From the NCBI RefSeq assembly GCF_046292685.1, contig NZ_JBKBQM010000005.1, positions 30,467 through 94,466 on the forward strand: 64,000 nucleotides of DNA, read 5' to 3'. The notes under the pieces were generated by a model, which was given only the letters and a program-made list of their open reading frames with translations, had not been told where the DNA came from and did not search any database. Source of the stretch: Wagnerdoeblera sp046292685 (lineage in GTDB: Bacteria; Pseudomonadota; Alphaproteobacteria; Rhodobacterales; Rhodobacteraceae). Positions 41,733-50,202 of the stretch are shown here, one piece after another; the first letter of the stretch is position 1, and each line of letters opens with the position of its first letter. The position numbers and the translations under genes were made by a program.

Positions 41733-42652
41733 CCCAGTTCGGCCAGGCGGCGGGCGAGGCGGGCCATCAGCCGGTCCACCTCGGCGCGCGAGGCGGCCGA
41801 CAGCGCGGCGCCGGGGCGGCGCTGGGTGTCGTGCGCGATGATCCCGCGGCGCATCATCACATGTTTGCGCACCGCAAGGCCAAGGCCCGGCTGCTGTTCG
41901 AACCGCGCCAGCGGCAGGTAGGCATCGAACAGATCCTGCGCGCGGTCGGGGTCGCCCGCGGCCATCAGGCGCGTCACGTCCACCATCATCTCGGGGTAGG
42001 CAAAGCCGGTCATCGCGCCATCGGCGCCGCGGGCCATTTCCTCGGGCAGGAAGACCCCGCCGTTGCCGCACAGGATGGAGATGCGCCGGTCCAGCCGCCC
42101 CGGCGCGCGCAAGGCGCTGATCTTGTCCAGCCCCGGCCAGTCCTCGTGCTTGAGGCAGACGCAGGTGGGCAGGTCGGCCACGATGCGCGCAATCACCGGC
42201 ACGCTGATCTGCACGCCGGTCACCAGAGGAAAATCCTGCAACACGAAAGGCGTGTCGCCGATGAACTCGGCCGCGTTGCGATAATAGGCGACGATCTGGT
42301 CGTCGGTGCGCAAGGAGCCGGGCGGGGCGATCATCACGCCGGCGGCGCCGGCATCCATCGCGGCGGCCGAAAGCTCGGTCATCGCCGCGAAGCCGGGCGA
42401 GGAGACGCCCACCACCACCGGCACCCGGCCCGCCACCCGGGCCAGCACCCGCGCCACCACCGCCTGCGATTCCGCCGCCGTCAGCTTGGGCGCCTCGCCC
42501 ATGATGCCAAGGATGGTAAGGCCGGTGGCCCCGGCTTCGAGGTAGAACTCGGTCATCCGGTCGAGGCTGTCGTAATCCAGCGCGCCATCGGGCAGGAAGG
42601 GTGTCGCGGCAATGACGAACACGCCGGCGGCAGAGGTGGTCAGGCGGGTCAT
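41729..42652 (-). CDS. DapA-family lyase/aldolase (not a dihydrodipicolinate synthase)
   Basis: The 307-residue TIM-barrel protein has the Schiff-base lysine K168 in CVCLKHEDWPG and a pyruvate-binding GIMGEAPKL at 49-57. The catalytic tyrosine motif YNxP of DapA is replaced by QDFP at 139-142. This makes true dihydrodipicolinate synthase activity unlikely. Such relatives act as keto-acid aldolases or hydro-lyases. The 3' end overlaps the histidine kinase gene by four bases in convergent orientation. An ATG at 42652 is the family-like start. Confidence 0.86.
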   Translation of the reverse strand: MTRLTTSAAGVFVIAATPFLPDGALDYDSLDRMTEFYLEAGATGLTILGIMGEAPKLTAAESQAVVARVLARVAGRVPVVVGVSSPGFAAMTELSAAAMDAGAAGVMIAPPGSLRTDDQIVAYYRNAAEFIGDTPFVLQDFPLVTGVQISVPVIARIVADLPTCVCLKHEDWPGLDKISALRAPGRLDRRISILCGNGGVFLPEEMARGADGAMTGFAYPEMMVDVTRLMAAGDPDRAQDLFDAYLPLARFEQQPGLGLAVRKHVMMRRGIIAHDTQRRPGAALSAASRAEVDRLMARLARRLAELG

Positions 42653-42696
42653 GGGCTGTCCTTTCGGGGTGGTGCGGTGCAGGAGGGCGGGCGGCG

Positions 42697-43086
42697 TCAG
42701 CCCGGCACCGCCTGCACTTCGATCTGATAGCCTTCGGGGTCGTTGAACACGAAGGCGCGGATGCCGAGTTCGGGCGAATTGCGCGGTGCCGTCAGGCCGG
42801 CCACGCCTTGCGCGGCCGCCCAGGCGTGCCAGGCATCGACATCGGGCACCCGGAGGCACAGTTGCACCGGCTTGGGGTCGGCGGCGCGGTGCATGCCGCG
42901 GGTTTCGTCCACCAGCCCGACATGCGCCTGCCCGGCGATGCGATAGATGCGCGACCAGCCCTGGTCGATCGCCAGTTTCAGCCCCAGCACCCGTTCGTAA
43001 AAGGCGCAAGCCCGCGGCAGGTCTTGGTAGTAGAAAAAGGTGATCGCCAGGTCGACCGGGCCGGGCGGGGCAGGGGGAGGGGTCAT
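42697..43086 (-). CDS. VOC-family (glyoxalase/bleomycin resistance-like) protein
   Basis: The 129-residue protein has two beta-alpha-beta-beta-beta units typical of the vicinal oxygen chelate fold: AITFFYYQDLPRACAFYERVLGL and VQLCLRVPDVDAWHAWAA, then AFVFNDPEGYQIEVQ. The final glutamate of the second unit is a usual metal ligand. Specific activity cannot be read. It is probably co-transcribed with the DapA-like gene. Confidence 0.8.
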   Translation of the reverse strand: MTPPPAPPGPVDLAITFFYYQDLPRACAFYERVLGLKLAIDQGWSRIYRIAGQAHVGLVDETRGMHRAADPKPVQLCLRVPDVDAWHAWAAAQGVAGLTAPRNSPELGIRAFVFNDPEGYQIEVQAVPG

Positions 43087-43272
43087 CGCGGGCCTGTGGC
43101 TTGGGGCTTGGGCGCCAACCCTAGGCACAGGCGTGGCGGTGTCAATGCCGGCCGGCCTTTGGCAGCGGGCCCCGACGGCCGGGCACGTGCTGGCCGCGCC
43201 GGGGTCGGGCCGCCGGGTGCCCATGCTGCGCAGCGCCGACATGGCCCGCCGGCCGGCGCTGCAAGGGCCGGA

Positions 43273-44853
43273 CTAGCGGAACAGCAGGTGCGGCAGGCCG
43301 GTGGCCAGCACCGGGAACAGCGCAATCACCACCAGCATCAGGATCTGGATGGCGACGAAGGGGATGATCCCGGCATAGATCTGCGGCGTGGTCACCGAAG
43401 GCGGCGCCACCCCGCGCAGGAAGAACAGCGCAAAGCCGAAAGGCGGCGTGAGGAAGCTGGTCTGCAGGTTCACCGCGATCATCACCCCCAGCCACACCGG
43501 ATCGGCCCCGAGCAGGATCAGCGAAGGCCCGACGATCGGCACCAGGATGAACACGATTTCCAGGAAATCGAGGAAGAACCCCATCAGGAACATCAGCGCC
43601 ATGACAAAGATCATCGCCCCGGTCAGCCCGCCCGGCAGCGACTGCAGCAGGTGGTGCACCGTTTCCTCGCCGCCAAGGCCGCGGAAGGTCAGCGAAAACA
43701 GGCTGGCCCCGACCAGGATGGCAAAGATCATGCCGCAGATGCGCGCGGTGGTTTCCACCACCGCCGTCAGCACGCCCAGCCGCAGCACATGCCACAGCGC
43801 CAGGCCCACGGCCAGGGCCATCACCGCCACCAGCCCGAAGGAAAGCCACAGCATCGCGGTTTCGGTGGGGCTGAAATCCTCGCGCAGGATCAAGAGGTTG
43901 AAGAAGCCGTTGATGACCATGAGCCCGATGGCCGCGGCCACGCCCGCCAGCATCAGCCCGACACCGCGCCCCGACGCCGCCCGGATCCCTGCCAGCAGCG
44001 TGGCCCCGATGGCGCCCACGGCCGCAGCCTCGGTCGGGGTGGCGATGCCGCCGAGGATCGAGCCCAGCACCGCCACCACCAGCGCGCCGGGGGCCACGAG
44101 CCCGCCCCAGAACATCGCCCAGCGTTGGCCGCGCGTCAGGTCGGCGGCGCCCGCTTGTTCGACCATCGCGGGGGCAGAGGCGGGGCGCATCCAGGCCAGC
44201 ACCACGACATGAAGCGCATAGGCCAGCACCAGCAGCAGCCCCGGCACCAGCGAGCCGGCGAACAGGTCGCCCACGCCTACCGAAACGCCGCTGGCCTTGC
44301 CGGCCTTCAGGTTGGCCTGCTGGTTGGCATAGGTCAGGATATCGCCCAGGAACACCAGCACGATGGAGGGCGGGATGATCTGCCCCAGCGTGCCCGAGGC
44401 GCAGATGACGCCGGTGGCAAGGCGCGGGTCGTAGCCCTGTTTCAGCATCACCGGCAGCGCGATCAGCCCCATCGTCACCACCGTGGCGCCGACGATGCCG
44501 GTGGAGGCCGCCATCAGCATGCCCACCAGCACCACCGACAGCGCCAGCCCCCCGCGCAGGCCGCGGAACAGCCGCGTCATGGTCAGCAGCAGGTCTTCGG
44601 CGACGCGGGACTTTTCCAGCATCAGCCCCATGAAGATGAACAGCGGCGCGGCGATCAGCACCTCGTTCGACATGATGCCGAAGATGCGCTGCGGCAGGAA
44701 GTTGAGCTGCCGGAACTGGAAGATGCCGAACCACTGGCCGATCACCGCAAAGATCAGTGCGGTGCCCGCCAGCGTGAAGGCCACCGGAAAGCCCAGCATC
44801 ATCAGGACGATGGCCGTAAGGAACAGGCCGATTTCAAGGTATTCGTGAATCAC
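43273..44853 (-). CDS. dctM: TRAP transporter large permease
   Basis: The 526-residue protein has 12 or more membrane helices and the DctM hallmarks LGQIIPPSIVLVFLGDIL and NLQTSFLTPPFGFALFFL. An extra hydrophobic ~60-residue insert after residue ~300 (LLILREDFSPTETAMLWLSF) makes it longer than the usual ~430, as in the larger mannitol/chloroaromatic-type DctM proteins. The GTG start at 44853 overlaps the DctQ stop as GTGA. It works with dctQ and dctP upstream. Confidence 0.92.
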   Translation of the reverse strand: MIHEYLEIGLFLTAIVLMMLGFPVAFTLAGTALIFAVIGQWFGIFQFRQLNFLPQRIFGIMSNEVLIAAPLFIFMGLMLEKSRVAEDLLLTMTRLFRGLRGGLALSVVLVGMLMAASTGIVGATVVTMGLIALPVMLKQGYDPRLATGVICASGTLGQIIPPSIVLVFLGDILTYANQQANLKAGKASGVSVGVGDLFAGSLVPGLLLVLAYALHVVVLAWMRPASAPAMVEQAGAADLTRGQRWAMFWGGLVAPGALVVAVLGSILGGIATPTEAAAVGAIGATLLAGIRAASGRGVGLMLAGVAAAIGLMVINGFFNLLILREDFSPTETAMLWLSFGLVAVMALAVGLALWHVLRLGVLTAVVETTARICGMIFAILVGASLFSLTFRGLGGEETVHHLLQSLPGGLTGAMIFVMALMFLMGFFLDFLEIVFILVPIVGPSLILLGADPVWLGVMIAVNLQTSFLTPPFGFALFFLRGVAPPSVTTPQIYAGIIPFVAIQILMLVVIALFPVLATGLPHLLFR

Positions 44854-45395
44854 CGCGTGCCCTCTGCCGGAACGGTCGGGGCGTCTTCGCGCCCGGTCAA
44901 CAGGATGCGCAGGTTGCGCAGCGCGAAAGCCACACCCTGCACCGCCAGCACCGCGACGAAGACGAGGAGGAAGGACTTGAGCAGGTAGACATAGGGCAGG
45001 CCCGCCACGTCGGACGAGGTTTCCTTGAGCCGCCAGGACCGCTGCACATAAGGATAGCTCGCGTTCCAGATCACCCACAGCACCGGCGCCAGCAAGAGCA
45101 GGCTGCCGCCCAGGTCGATCGCGGCGCGGGTGCGCGGGGGCTTCTTGCCATAGAGGATGTCGATGCGGACGTGTTCGTTGCGCATCAGCGTCCAGCCGCC
45201 GGTGGCCGCCATGACGATGGCAAAGGCATAGAGCACCGTTTCGATCATGGCGATGTTGGCGATGCCGTACATGTAGCGCAGCACCACGTTCACGAAGGTC
45301 ATCAGCACCATGTAAAGCACCAGCCACGACACCATCCGCCCGATCAGCGCGGTGATGCCGTCGAGCACGGCGATGGTCAGGTCCAGCAGACGCAA
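44850..45395 (-). CDS. dctQ: TRAP transporter small permease
   Basis: The 181-residue protein has four membrane helices and the DctQ segment FAIVMAATGGWTLMRNEHVRIDILYG. A TTG start at 45395 is favoured because GGGAG lies eight bases upstream and the alternative TTG at 45437 would put the start inside a terminator-like hairpin. It links DctP and DctM. The C-terminal tail is acidic and probably cytoplasmic. Confidence 0.87.
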   Translation of the reverse strand: MRLLDLTIAVLDGITALIGRMVSWLVLYMVLMTFVNVVLRYMYGIANIAMIETVLYAFAIVMAATGGWTLMRNEHVRIDILYGKKPPRTRAAIDLGGSLLLLAPVLWVIWNASYPYVQRSWRLKETSSDVAGLPYVYLLKSFLLVFVAVLAVQGVAFALRNLRILLTGREDAPTVPAEGTR

Positions 45396-45424
45396 GGCGA
45401 TACTCCCGAGGCGGCAGGCAGAAA

Positions 45425-45451
45425 CCCCGGCCGGCAAGGGGCCGGCCGGGG
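45425..45451 (-). terminator. Hairpin between dctP and dctQ
   Basis: An 11-base perfect stem (CCCCGGCCGGC with GCCGGCCGGGG) encloses a five-base loop just after the dctP stop. It is very strong but lacks a U run. Such an element often lowers permease expression relative to the periplasmic protein and protects dctP mRNA. Confidence 0.65.
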
Positions 45452-45471
45452 GTGGCAGAGGCGGCGCGCGA

Positions 45472-46584
45472 TCAGGCGCCGTTTTCGAACGCCAGCTTGC
45501 GCGCGCGGTAGGTCGGGTAATCCACCAGCGCCGAATACTGGATCGCCTCGTCGCGATAGGCCTTCCAGCTGGCGTAGGTTTCCTTGGCGTAGTCGTCGGT
45601 CTGGCCCAGTTCGGCCATCACCTCTTGCGAGGTCTTGGCCAGCGCGATCAGCACGTCGTCGGGATAGCTGCGCACATCGACCTTGTGTTCGGTGCGCAGG
45701 GTTTCCATCGCCTTGGCGTTGAAATACGGCCATTCGCCGATGTTCATCGAGTTGGCCGATTGCGCCGCGTGCTGCATGATCTTCTTCTGCAGCGGGGTGA
45801 AGCTGTCGAACAGGTCGGCGTTGATGCCGATTTCGCCGGCGCTGTTCACCTCTTGCCAGCCGGGGGTGTAGTAATACTTGGTGTGCTGGTGGAAGCCGTT
45901 GGCGATGTCGAGCCAGGCGCAGCACAGTTCGGTCGCGTCGATCGCGCCCGATTGCAGCGATGTGAAGATTTCCTGCGGCGGAATCATCACCGCGCTGGCG
46001 CCGACGCGGCGCATCACCTCGCCCGCGATGCCCGAGCTGCGCATCTTGACGCCCTGGAAGTCGGTGAGGCTGTTGATTTCCTTGTTGAACCAGCCCGCCA
46101 TCTGCGTGCCGGTCTGGCCGCAGGTGAAGGGGATGAGGTTGAACATGTCGCGGTAGATCTTCTGCTGAAGCTCCTGCCCGCCGCCGTAATACATCCAGCC
46201 GCAGTGCTCCGTGACGTTCAGCCCGAAGGGCACGAGCCCGTAGAAGGCGCAAGGCTGCCACTTGGAGGCCAGGAAGCTGACCGAGCTGTGGTAGACGTCG
46301 GCCGTGCCTTGGCCCACGGCATCGAACACCTCGAGCGCGCCGACCAGTTCGCCGGCCGCGTTCACCTTGATGGTGATCTGGCCGTCGGACAGTTCCTCGA
46401 CGAACTTCGCGAAATTGTAGGCGATGGAGGCAAGGCCGGGGAAATTGTGCGGCCAGGCCATGACCATCGTCAGTTCCCGCTTGCCCTGGGCCAGGGCCGG
46501 CGTGGCCAGCCCGACGGCGGTTGCCGCGGCACCGGCCCCGGCAACGGCGCTGTGCCTGATGAAGCTACGGCGGTTCAGTGTCAT
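45472..46584 (-). CDS. dctP: TRAP transporter periplasmic substrate-binding protein
   Basis: The 370-residue protein has a twin-arginine signal (LNRRSFIRHSAVAGAGAAAT, cleavage near ALA-QG). Mature-protein features are those of the family 7 binding proteins that form dimers: VSFLASKWQPCAFYGLVPFG and GWFNKEINSLTDFQGVKMRSSG, the latter including the conserved substrate-carboxylate arginine. The gene reads in the order dctP, dctQ, dctM. It carries a CAAACAAACA-type element in its upstream region at 46691-46710. The substrate is likely a monocarboxylate or small aromatic acid. Confidence 0.93.
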   Translation of the reverse strand: MTLNRRSFIRHSAVAGAGAAATAVGLATPALAQGKRELTMVMAWPHNFPGLASIAYNFAKFVEELSDGQITIKVNAAGELVGALEVFDAVGQGTADVYHSSVSFLASKWQPCAFYGLVPFGLNVTEHCGWMYYGGGQELQQKIYRDMFNLIPFTCGQTGTQMAGWFNKEINSLTDFQGVKMRSSGIAGEVMRRVGASAVMIPPQEIFTSLQSGAIDATELCCAWLDIANGFHQHTKYYYTPGWQEVNSAGEIGINADLFDSFTPLQKKIMQHAAQSANSMNIGEWPYFNAKAMETLRTEHKVDVRSYPDDVLIALAKTSQEVMAELGQTDDYAKETYASWKAYRDEAIQYSALVDYPTYRARKLAFENGA

Positions 46585-46690
46585 CCTTTCCTCCCCTTGG
46601 ATGCACCAGCCGGCAGCGGCGGTCTTGTCCGGCCGGTCGGCAGTTGTTGCGTCGGATCGGCGGGTCGCGTTCGACACGAGACTCTTTTGC

Positions 46691-46710
46691 CAAACAAACA
46701 CCTGTTCAAA
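46691..46710. promoter_or_regulatory. Candidate TetR operator 1 (dctP / aldolase divergent region)
   Basis: The sequence CAAACAAACACCTGTTCAAA lies in the 228-base region between divergent dctP and the class II aldolase gene. Its left half is identical to elements at 50148 and 58135, and the right half is an imperfect inverted copy, so it resembles a TetR-type operator. Confidence 0.6.
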
Positions 46711-46812
46711 TTGCGGGAAAATGCGTAGTCTCGCAAGCATAATTATCGCGTGCCGGAACCGGGCTGCGAGGAGGCGGCGGTTCGGGCGAAAAACCCCGAG
46801 GGAGGAGATGCC

Positions 46813-47586
46813 ATGACTGCCGCAACCGATTTTCGCGCCGCGAAACCGGCCGGAATGGACGATGCCGAATGGGCCACGCGCGTGGATCTGGCCGCGTTCT
46901 ATCGCCTGGTGGCGCATTTCGGCATGGACGACCTGATCTACAACCACATCTCGGCCCGGGTGCCGGGCCCCGAGGAGCATTTCCTGCTGAACCCGTTCGG
47001 CCTGATGTATGACGAGGTGAAGGCCTCGAACCTGGTCAAGGTGGACCTGGACGGCAACATCATCGGCGACACGACGCATCGCATCAACCCGGCGGGCTAT
47101 GTGATTCATTCCTGCGTGCATCGCGGGCGGCACGACCTGCTGTGCGTGGCGCATACCCATACGCCGGCGGGGGCGGGGGTTTCGGCGCAGGCCGGGGGGT
47201 TGCTGCCGATCAGCCAGACGGCGCTGCTCTACAAGGATCTGATCCGCTATCACGATTACGAGGGCCTGGCGCTGAACATGGACGAGCAGAAGCGCCTGCT
47301 GGCCGATCTGGGGCCGACGGGGCAAATCATGTTCCTGCGTAACCACGGCATCCTGGCCTGCGGCCGGACCATCCCGGAATGTTTCGTGATGCTGTATTAC
47401 GCCGAGGAAGCCTGCCGCATCCAGGTGGCCGCGCAGGCGGGCGGTGCCGTGGTGACTCCGCCGCAGGCGGTGCAGGATCTGACCCATGCCCAGGCCATGC
47501 GCGGTTTCGGCGCGGGCCTGGGGGTGATGGAGTTCACCGCGCTGAAGCGGCGGCTGGACCGGATGGGGGCGGACTACGCCACCTGA
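46813..47586 (+). CDS. Class II aldolase/adducin family protein
   Basis: The 257-residue protein has metal-binding histidines in VAHTHTPAGAG and RNHGILACG, and the fold start YRLVAHFGMDDLIYNHISARVP. These are zinc-dependent sugar-phosphate aldolases or decarboxylases, and adducin-like relatives of unknown role. The ATG at 46813 follows GAGGAGATGCC. The 3' end overlaps the convergent PanE-like gene by 13 bases. Confidence 0.87.
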   Translation: MTAATDFRAAKPAGMDDAEWATRVDLAAFYRLVAHFGMDDLIYNHISARVPGPEEHFLLNPFGLMYDEVKASNLVKVDLDGNIIGDTTHRINPAGYVIHSCVHRGRHDLLCVAHTHTPAGAGVSAQAGGLLPISQTALLYKDLIRYHDYEGLALNMDEQKRLLADLGPTGQIMFLRNHGILACGRTIPECFVMLYYAEEACRIQVAAQAGGAVVTPPQAVQDLTHAQAMRGFGAGLGVMEFTALKRRLDRMGADYAT

Positions 47587-48506
47587 CCCGCCTGATGGGG
47601 CATGAGCAGCGCGCGCCCCATTTCCAGCACCGGCACGGGCACGCCCTTGCGGCGCGCCTGTGCCACCAGCCAGCCGATGGTGGCCTCCATTTCCAGCGGG
47701 CGGCCGCGTTCCAGATCGTCGAGCATCGAGGCACGGGTGCGCGGGTCGGCGGTGTTGCGGCTGAAGTCGAGGTTGCGTTGCACCACGCCTTCGGGCAGCG
47801 CCACGCCAAGCGCGGTGGCGATGGCGGCGACCTCCTCCATCGCGCGGGCATAGACCCGATACGTCTCCTCCACCCCCACCCAAGCCCCCAGCGGCAGGCG
47901 CGTCAGCCCGCTGACCAGGTGAAAGGCGGCCTGGATGATGAACTTGGCCCAGATGTCGGGCATCGGGTCGTCGCGCAGCTGCATGTCGAGCCCCGCCGCG
48001 GTGCCAAGCGCGGCCAGGCCCTGCGCCGCGGCGGGCATCGGCCCCGACAGCGGGCCGAACACGAAGCGCCGCATCGGGCCGGTGTGCCGCACCTGCCCGG
48101 GTTCGGGCACGGTGGCGGGCACGTAGGTTACCCCGGCCAGCACCTGTGCGGCGCCGAAGCGGTCGGCCATGTGTTCCACCCCGGCCAGCCCGTTCTGAAA
48201 GCTGAGCATCCGGGTTTCTGGCCCGACCATCGGCGCCATCGCGGCGGCGGCGGCCACACTGTCCTGCCCCTTGACGGTGAACAGGATCAGGTCCACCGGC
48301 CCGATGTCTGCGGCCGCGGCCGCCACCTGCGCCGGGCGCACGTGAAAGCTGCCCGAATCGTCGGTCAGCGTCAGCCCGTGGTCGCGCCAGGCCGCCAGCG
48401 TGGCACCGCGCGCCAGCACATGCACCGACCCGCCTGCGCGGGTCAGATGCGCGGTCAGAAAGCCGCCGATCGCCCCGGCCCCCACCACGCCGATTCGCAG
48501 GGTCAT
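47574..48506 (-). CDS. Ketopantoate reductase (ApbA/PanE)-family protein
   Basis: The 310-residue protein starts with LRIGVVGAGAIGGFLTAHL, the NADPH-binding motif. It contains FTVKGQDS and LSFQNGLAGVE, both typical of PanE proteins, with the catalytic lysine in FTVK and WAKFIIQAAF. The family includes ketopantoate reductases and many catabolic reductases. It overlaps the CoA ligase gene start by four bases, so a role in the local catabolic path is more likely than pantothenate synthesis. Confidence 0.85.
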   Translation of the reverse strand: MTLRIGVVGAGAIGGFLTAHLTRAGGSVHVLARGATLAAWRDHGLTLTDDSGSFHVRPAQVAAAAADIGPVDLILFTVKGQDSVAAAAAMAPMVGPETRMLSFQNGLAGVEHMADRFGAAQVLAGVTYVPATVPEPGQVRHTGPMRRFVFGPLSGPMPAAAQGLAALGTAAGLDMQLRDDPMPDIWAKFIIQAAFHLVSGLTRLPLGAWVGVEETYRVYARAMEEVAAIATALGVALPEGVVQRNLDFSRNTADPRTRASMLDDLERGRPLEMEATIGWLVAQARRKGVPVPVLEMGRALLMPHQAGQVA

Positions 48507-50068
48507 GTCCGCACGCCTTGCCAATAGGGTTCGCGCAACAGCCGCCGCAGCACCTTGCCAAGCGCGTTGCGCGGAAACTCGTCCCGCAGTTCCACGCCGA
48601 CCAGCCGCTGATGCTTGGCCAGCCGTGCGTTGGCCCAGTCGCGCAAGGCGGCGCAATCGGGCGTGGTGCCGGGCCTGGGGATGACCAGCGCCAGGCAGCT
48701 TTCGCCCCACTTGTCGTGCGGCACCCCGATGACGGTGACGTCGAACACCTCGGGGTGCTGGCCCACCACAGCCTCGACATCGGCGGGGAACACGTTGAAG
48801 CCGCCGGAAATCACCATGTCCTTCTTGCGGTCGAGGATGTGCAGGTAGCCGTCGGCATCGAGCATGCCGATATCGCCCGAGCGCATGAAGCTGCGGCCGC
48901 GTTCGTCGCGCCAGATCAGCTCGGCGGTTGCGTCGGGGCGGTTGTGATAACCCTTCATCATGCCCGCACCATAGCCGGCGATTTCGCCCGGCGTGCCGGG
49001 CGGGCATTCGGCGCCGGCGTCATCGACGATGCGCACGTCGAAGCCCAGCACCGGGGTGCCGACCGAGGCGAACTTTTCCGGCGGGGCGCCGGGCTTGAGC
49101 ATGGTGGAGAAGCCTTCGGAAAAGCCATACATCTCGATCAGATGGGGCGAGATGCGGGCCATGATCTCGCGCTTGACGTCGCGGCGCAGCGCCGATCCGG
49201 CCGACAGCATGCAGCGCAGCGACGACAGGTCGGCGGTGGCCAGGCCCGGATGGGCCAGCACCATCTGGTATTGCGTGGGCACCATGAAGGTGTGGGTGAT
49301 GCCTTCGCGCGGGACGATCTCCAGGAAGGCGCCGGGGTCGAAGGCGGGCATGGCCACCAGCGTGCCCCCGGCAAACAGCACCGGCAGCATCATCAGCCAG
49401 GTGCCGTTGGAATACAGCGCCGTGGTGGTCAGCGCGCGGGACTGGTCGGTAAAGCCCATTTCCACCGCGTTGGAAAACGCCCAGTGCAGCCGCGCGCGGT
49501 GGGTCTGCACGATGCCCTTGGGCAGGCCCGTGGTGCCCGAGGAGTAGATGATGTTGAAATCGTCGGTCAGCGCGTAGCGCACATCGGGCACGGTGGCGGG
49601 CTGGCCGGCGGTGAAATCTTCCAGCCTGCGCCAGCCGTCGCCGGCAAAGCCGGCAGAAATCCAGCCGGTCGGCGGCACCTGCGGCAGGCGCGGGCGGATC
49701 GCCTGCGCGGCCGGGTGGAAGGCGGCCGACACGATCACCCGCACCGCGCCGCTGTCGGCGATCAGGTGCGCGAGCTGGTCGGGCGTAAGCAGGCCCGACA
49801 GCGGCACCACCACGCCCCCGGCGCGCACCACGCCGAAGGTGCATTCCAGCATCTCGACCGAGTTCGCCATCAACAGCGCGACCCTTTCGCCCTTTTGCAC
49901 GCCATCGGCCAGCAGGGCATGGGCAACGCGGCTGATGCCGGCATCGAAATCGCCCCAGGTGCGGCGCACCTCGCCGCAGATCACCGCCTCCTTGCGGGGG
50001 TGAAAGCGGGCGTGGGTGGCGAACAGGTCGGGCAGAAAGACCTGCGGGTCGTCCAGCGTGTCGGTCAT
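48503..50068 (-). CDS. Acyl/aryl-CoA ligase (AMP-forming)
   Basis: The 521-residue adenylating enzyme has the P-loop YSSGTTGLPKG, the A5 motif EMYGFSEGFST, the ribose-binding aspartate in RSGDIGMLDADGYLHILDRKKDMVISGG, and the C-terminal lysine in NALGKVLRRLL. It makes acyl-AMP then acyl-CoA. Length and motifs fit medium-chain or aryl-acid CoA ligases. It is divergent from the P450 gene and shares a putative operator at 50148 with it. Confidence 0.92.
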   Translation of the reverse strand: MTDTLDDPQVFLPDLFATHARFHPRKEAVICGEVRRTWGDFDAGISRVAHALLADGVQKGERVALLMANSVEMLECTFGVVRAGGVVVPLSGLLTPDQLAHLIADSGAVRVIVSAAFHPAAQAIRPRLPQVPPTGWISAGFAGDGWRRLEDFTAGQPATVPDVRYALTDDFNIIYSSGTTGLPKGIVQTHRARLHWAFSNAVEMGFTDQSRALTTTALYSNGTWLMMLPVLFAGGTLVAMPAFDPGAFLEIVPREGITHTFMVPTQYQMVLAHPGLATADLSSLRCMLSAGSALRRDVKREIMARISPHLIEMYGFSEGFSTMLKPGAPPEKFASVGTPVLGFDVRIVDDAGAECPPGTPGEIAGYGAGMMKGYHNRPDATAELIWRDERGRSFMRSGDIGMLDADGYLHILDRKKDMVISGGFNVFPADVEAVVGQHPEVFDVTVIGVPHDKWGESCLALVIPRPGTTPDCAALRDWANARLAKHQRLVGVELRDEFPRNALGKVLRRLLREPYWQGVRT

Positions 50069-50147
50069 TCCTCACTCCTTGCGAAGGCGGGCGGATGGCT
50101 TGGCGCCCACAACGGGCTTGTGCGGCGGGGGCGGCTGGCTTAATGCT

Positions 50148-50164
50148 AAACAAACATCTGTTTG
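50148..50164. promoter_or_regulatory. Candidate TetR operator 2 (CoA ligase / P450 divergent region)
   Basis: AAACAAACATCTGTTTG is a near-perfect inverted repeat (CAAACA-tc-TGTTTG) in the 134-base gap between the ligase and P450 genes. It overlaps an AT-rich stretch that should contain the promoter of the P450 gene, so binding would block transcription. Confidence 0.65.
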
Positions 50165-50202
50165 GTAGCAATGCCCGCCTTCCCGCGATGGAGCACCGGA
50201 AC

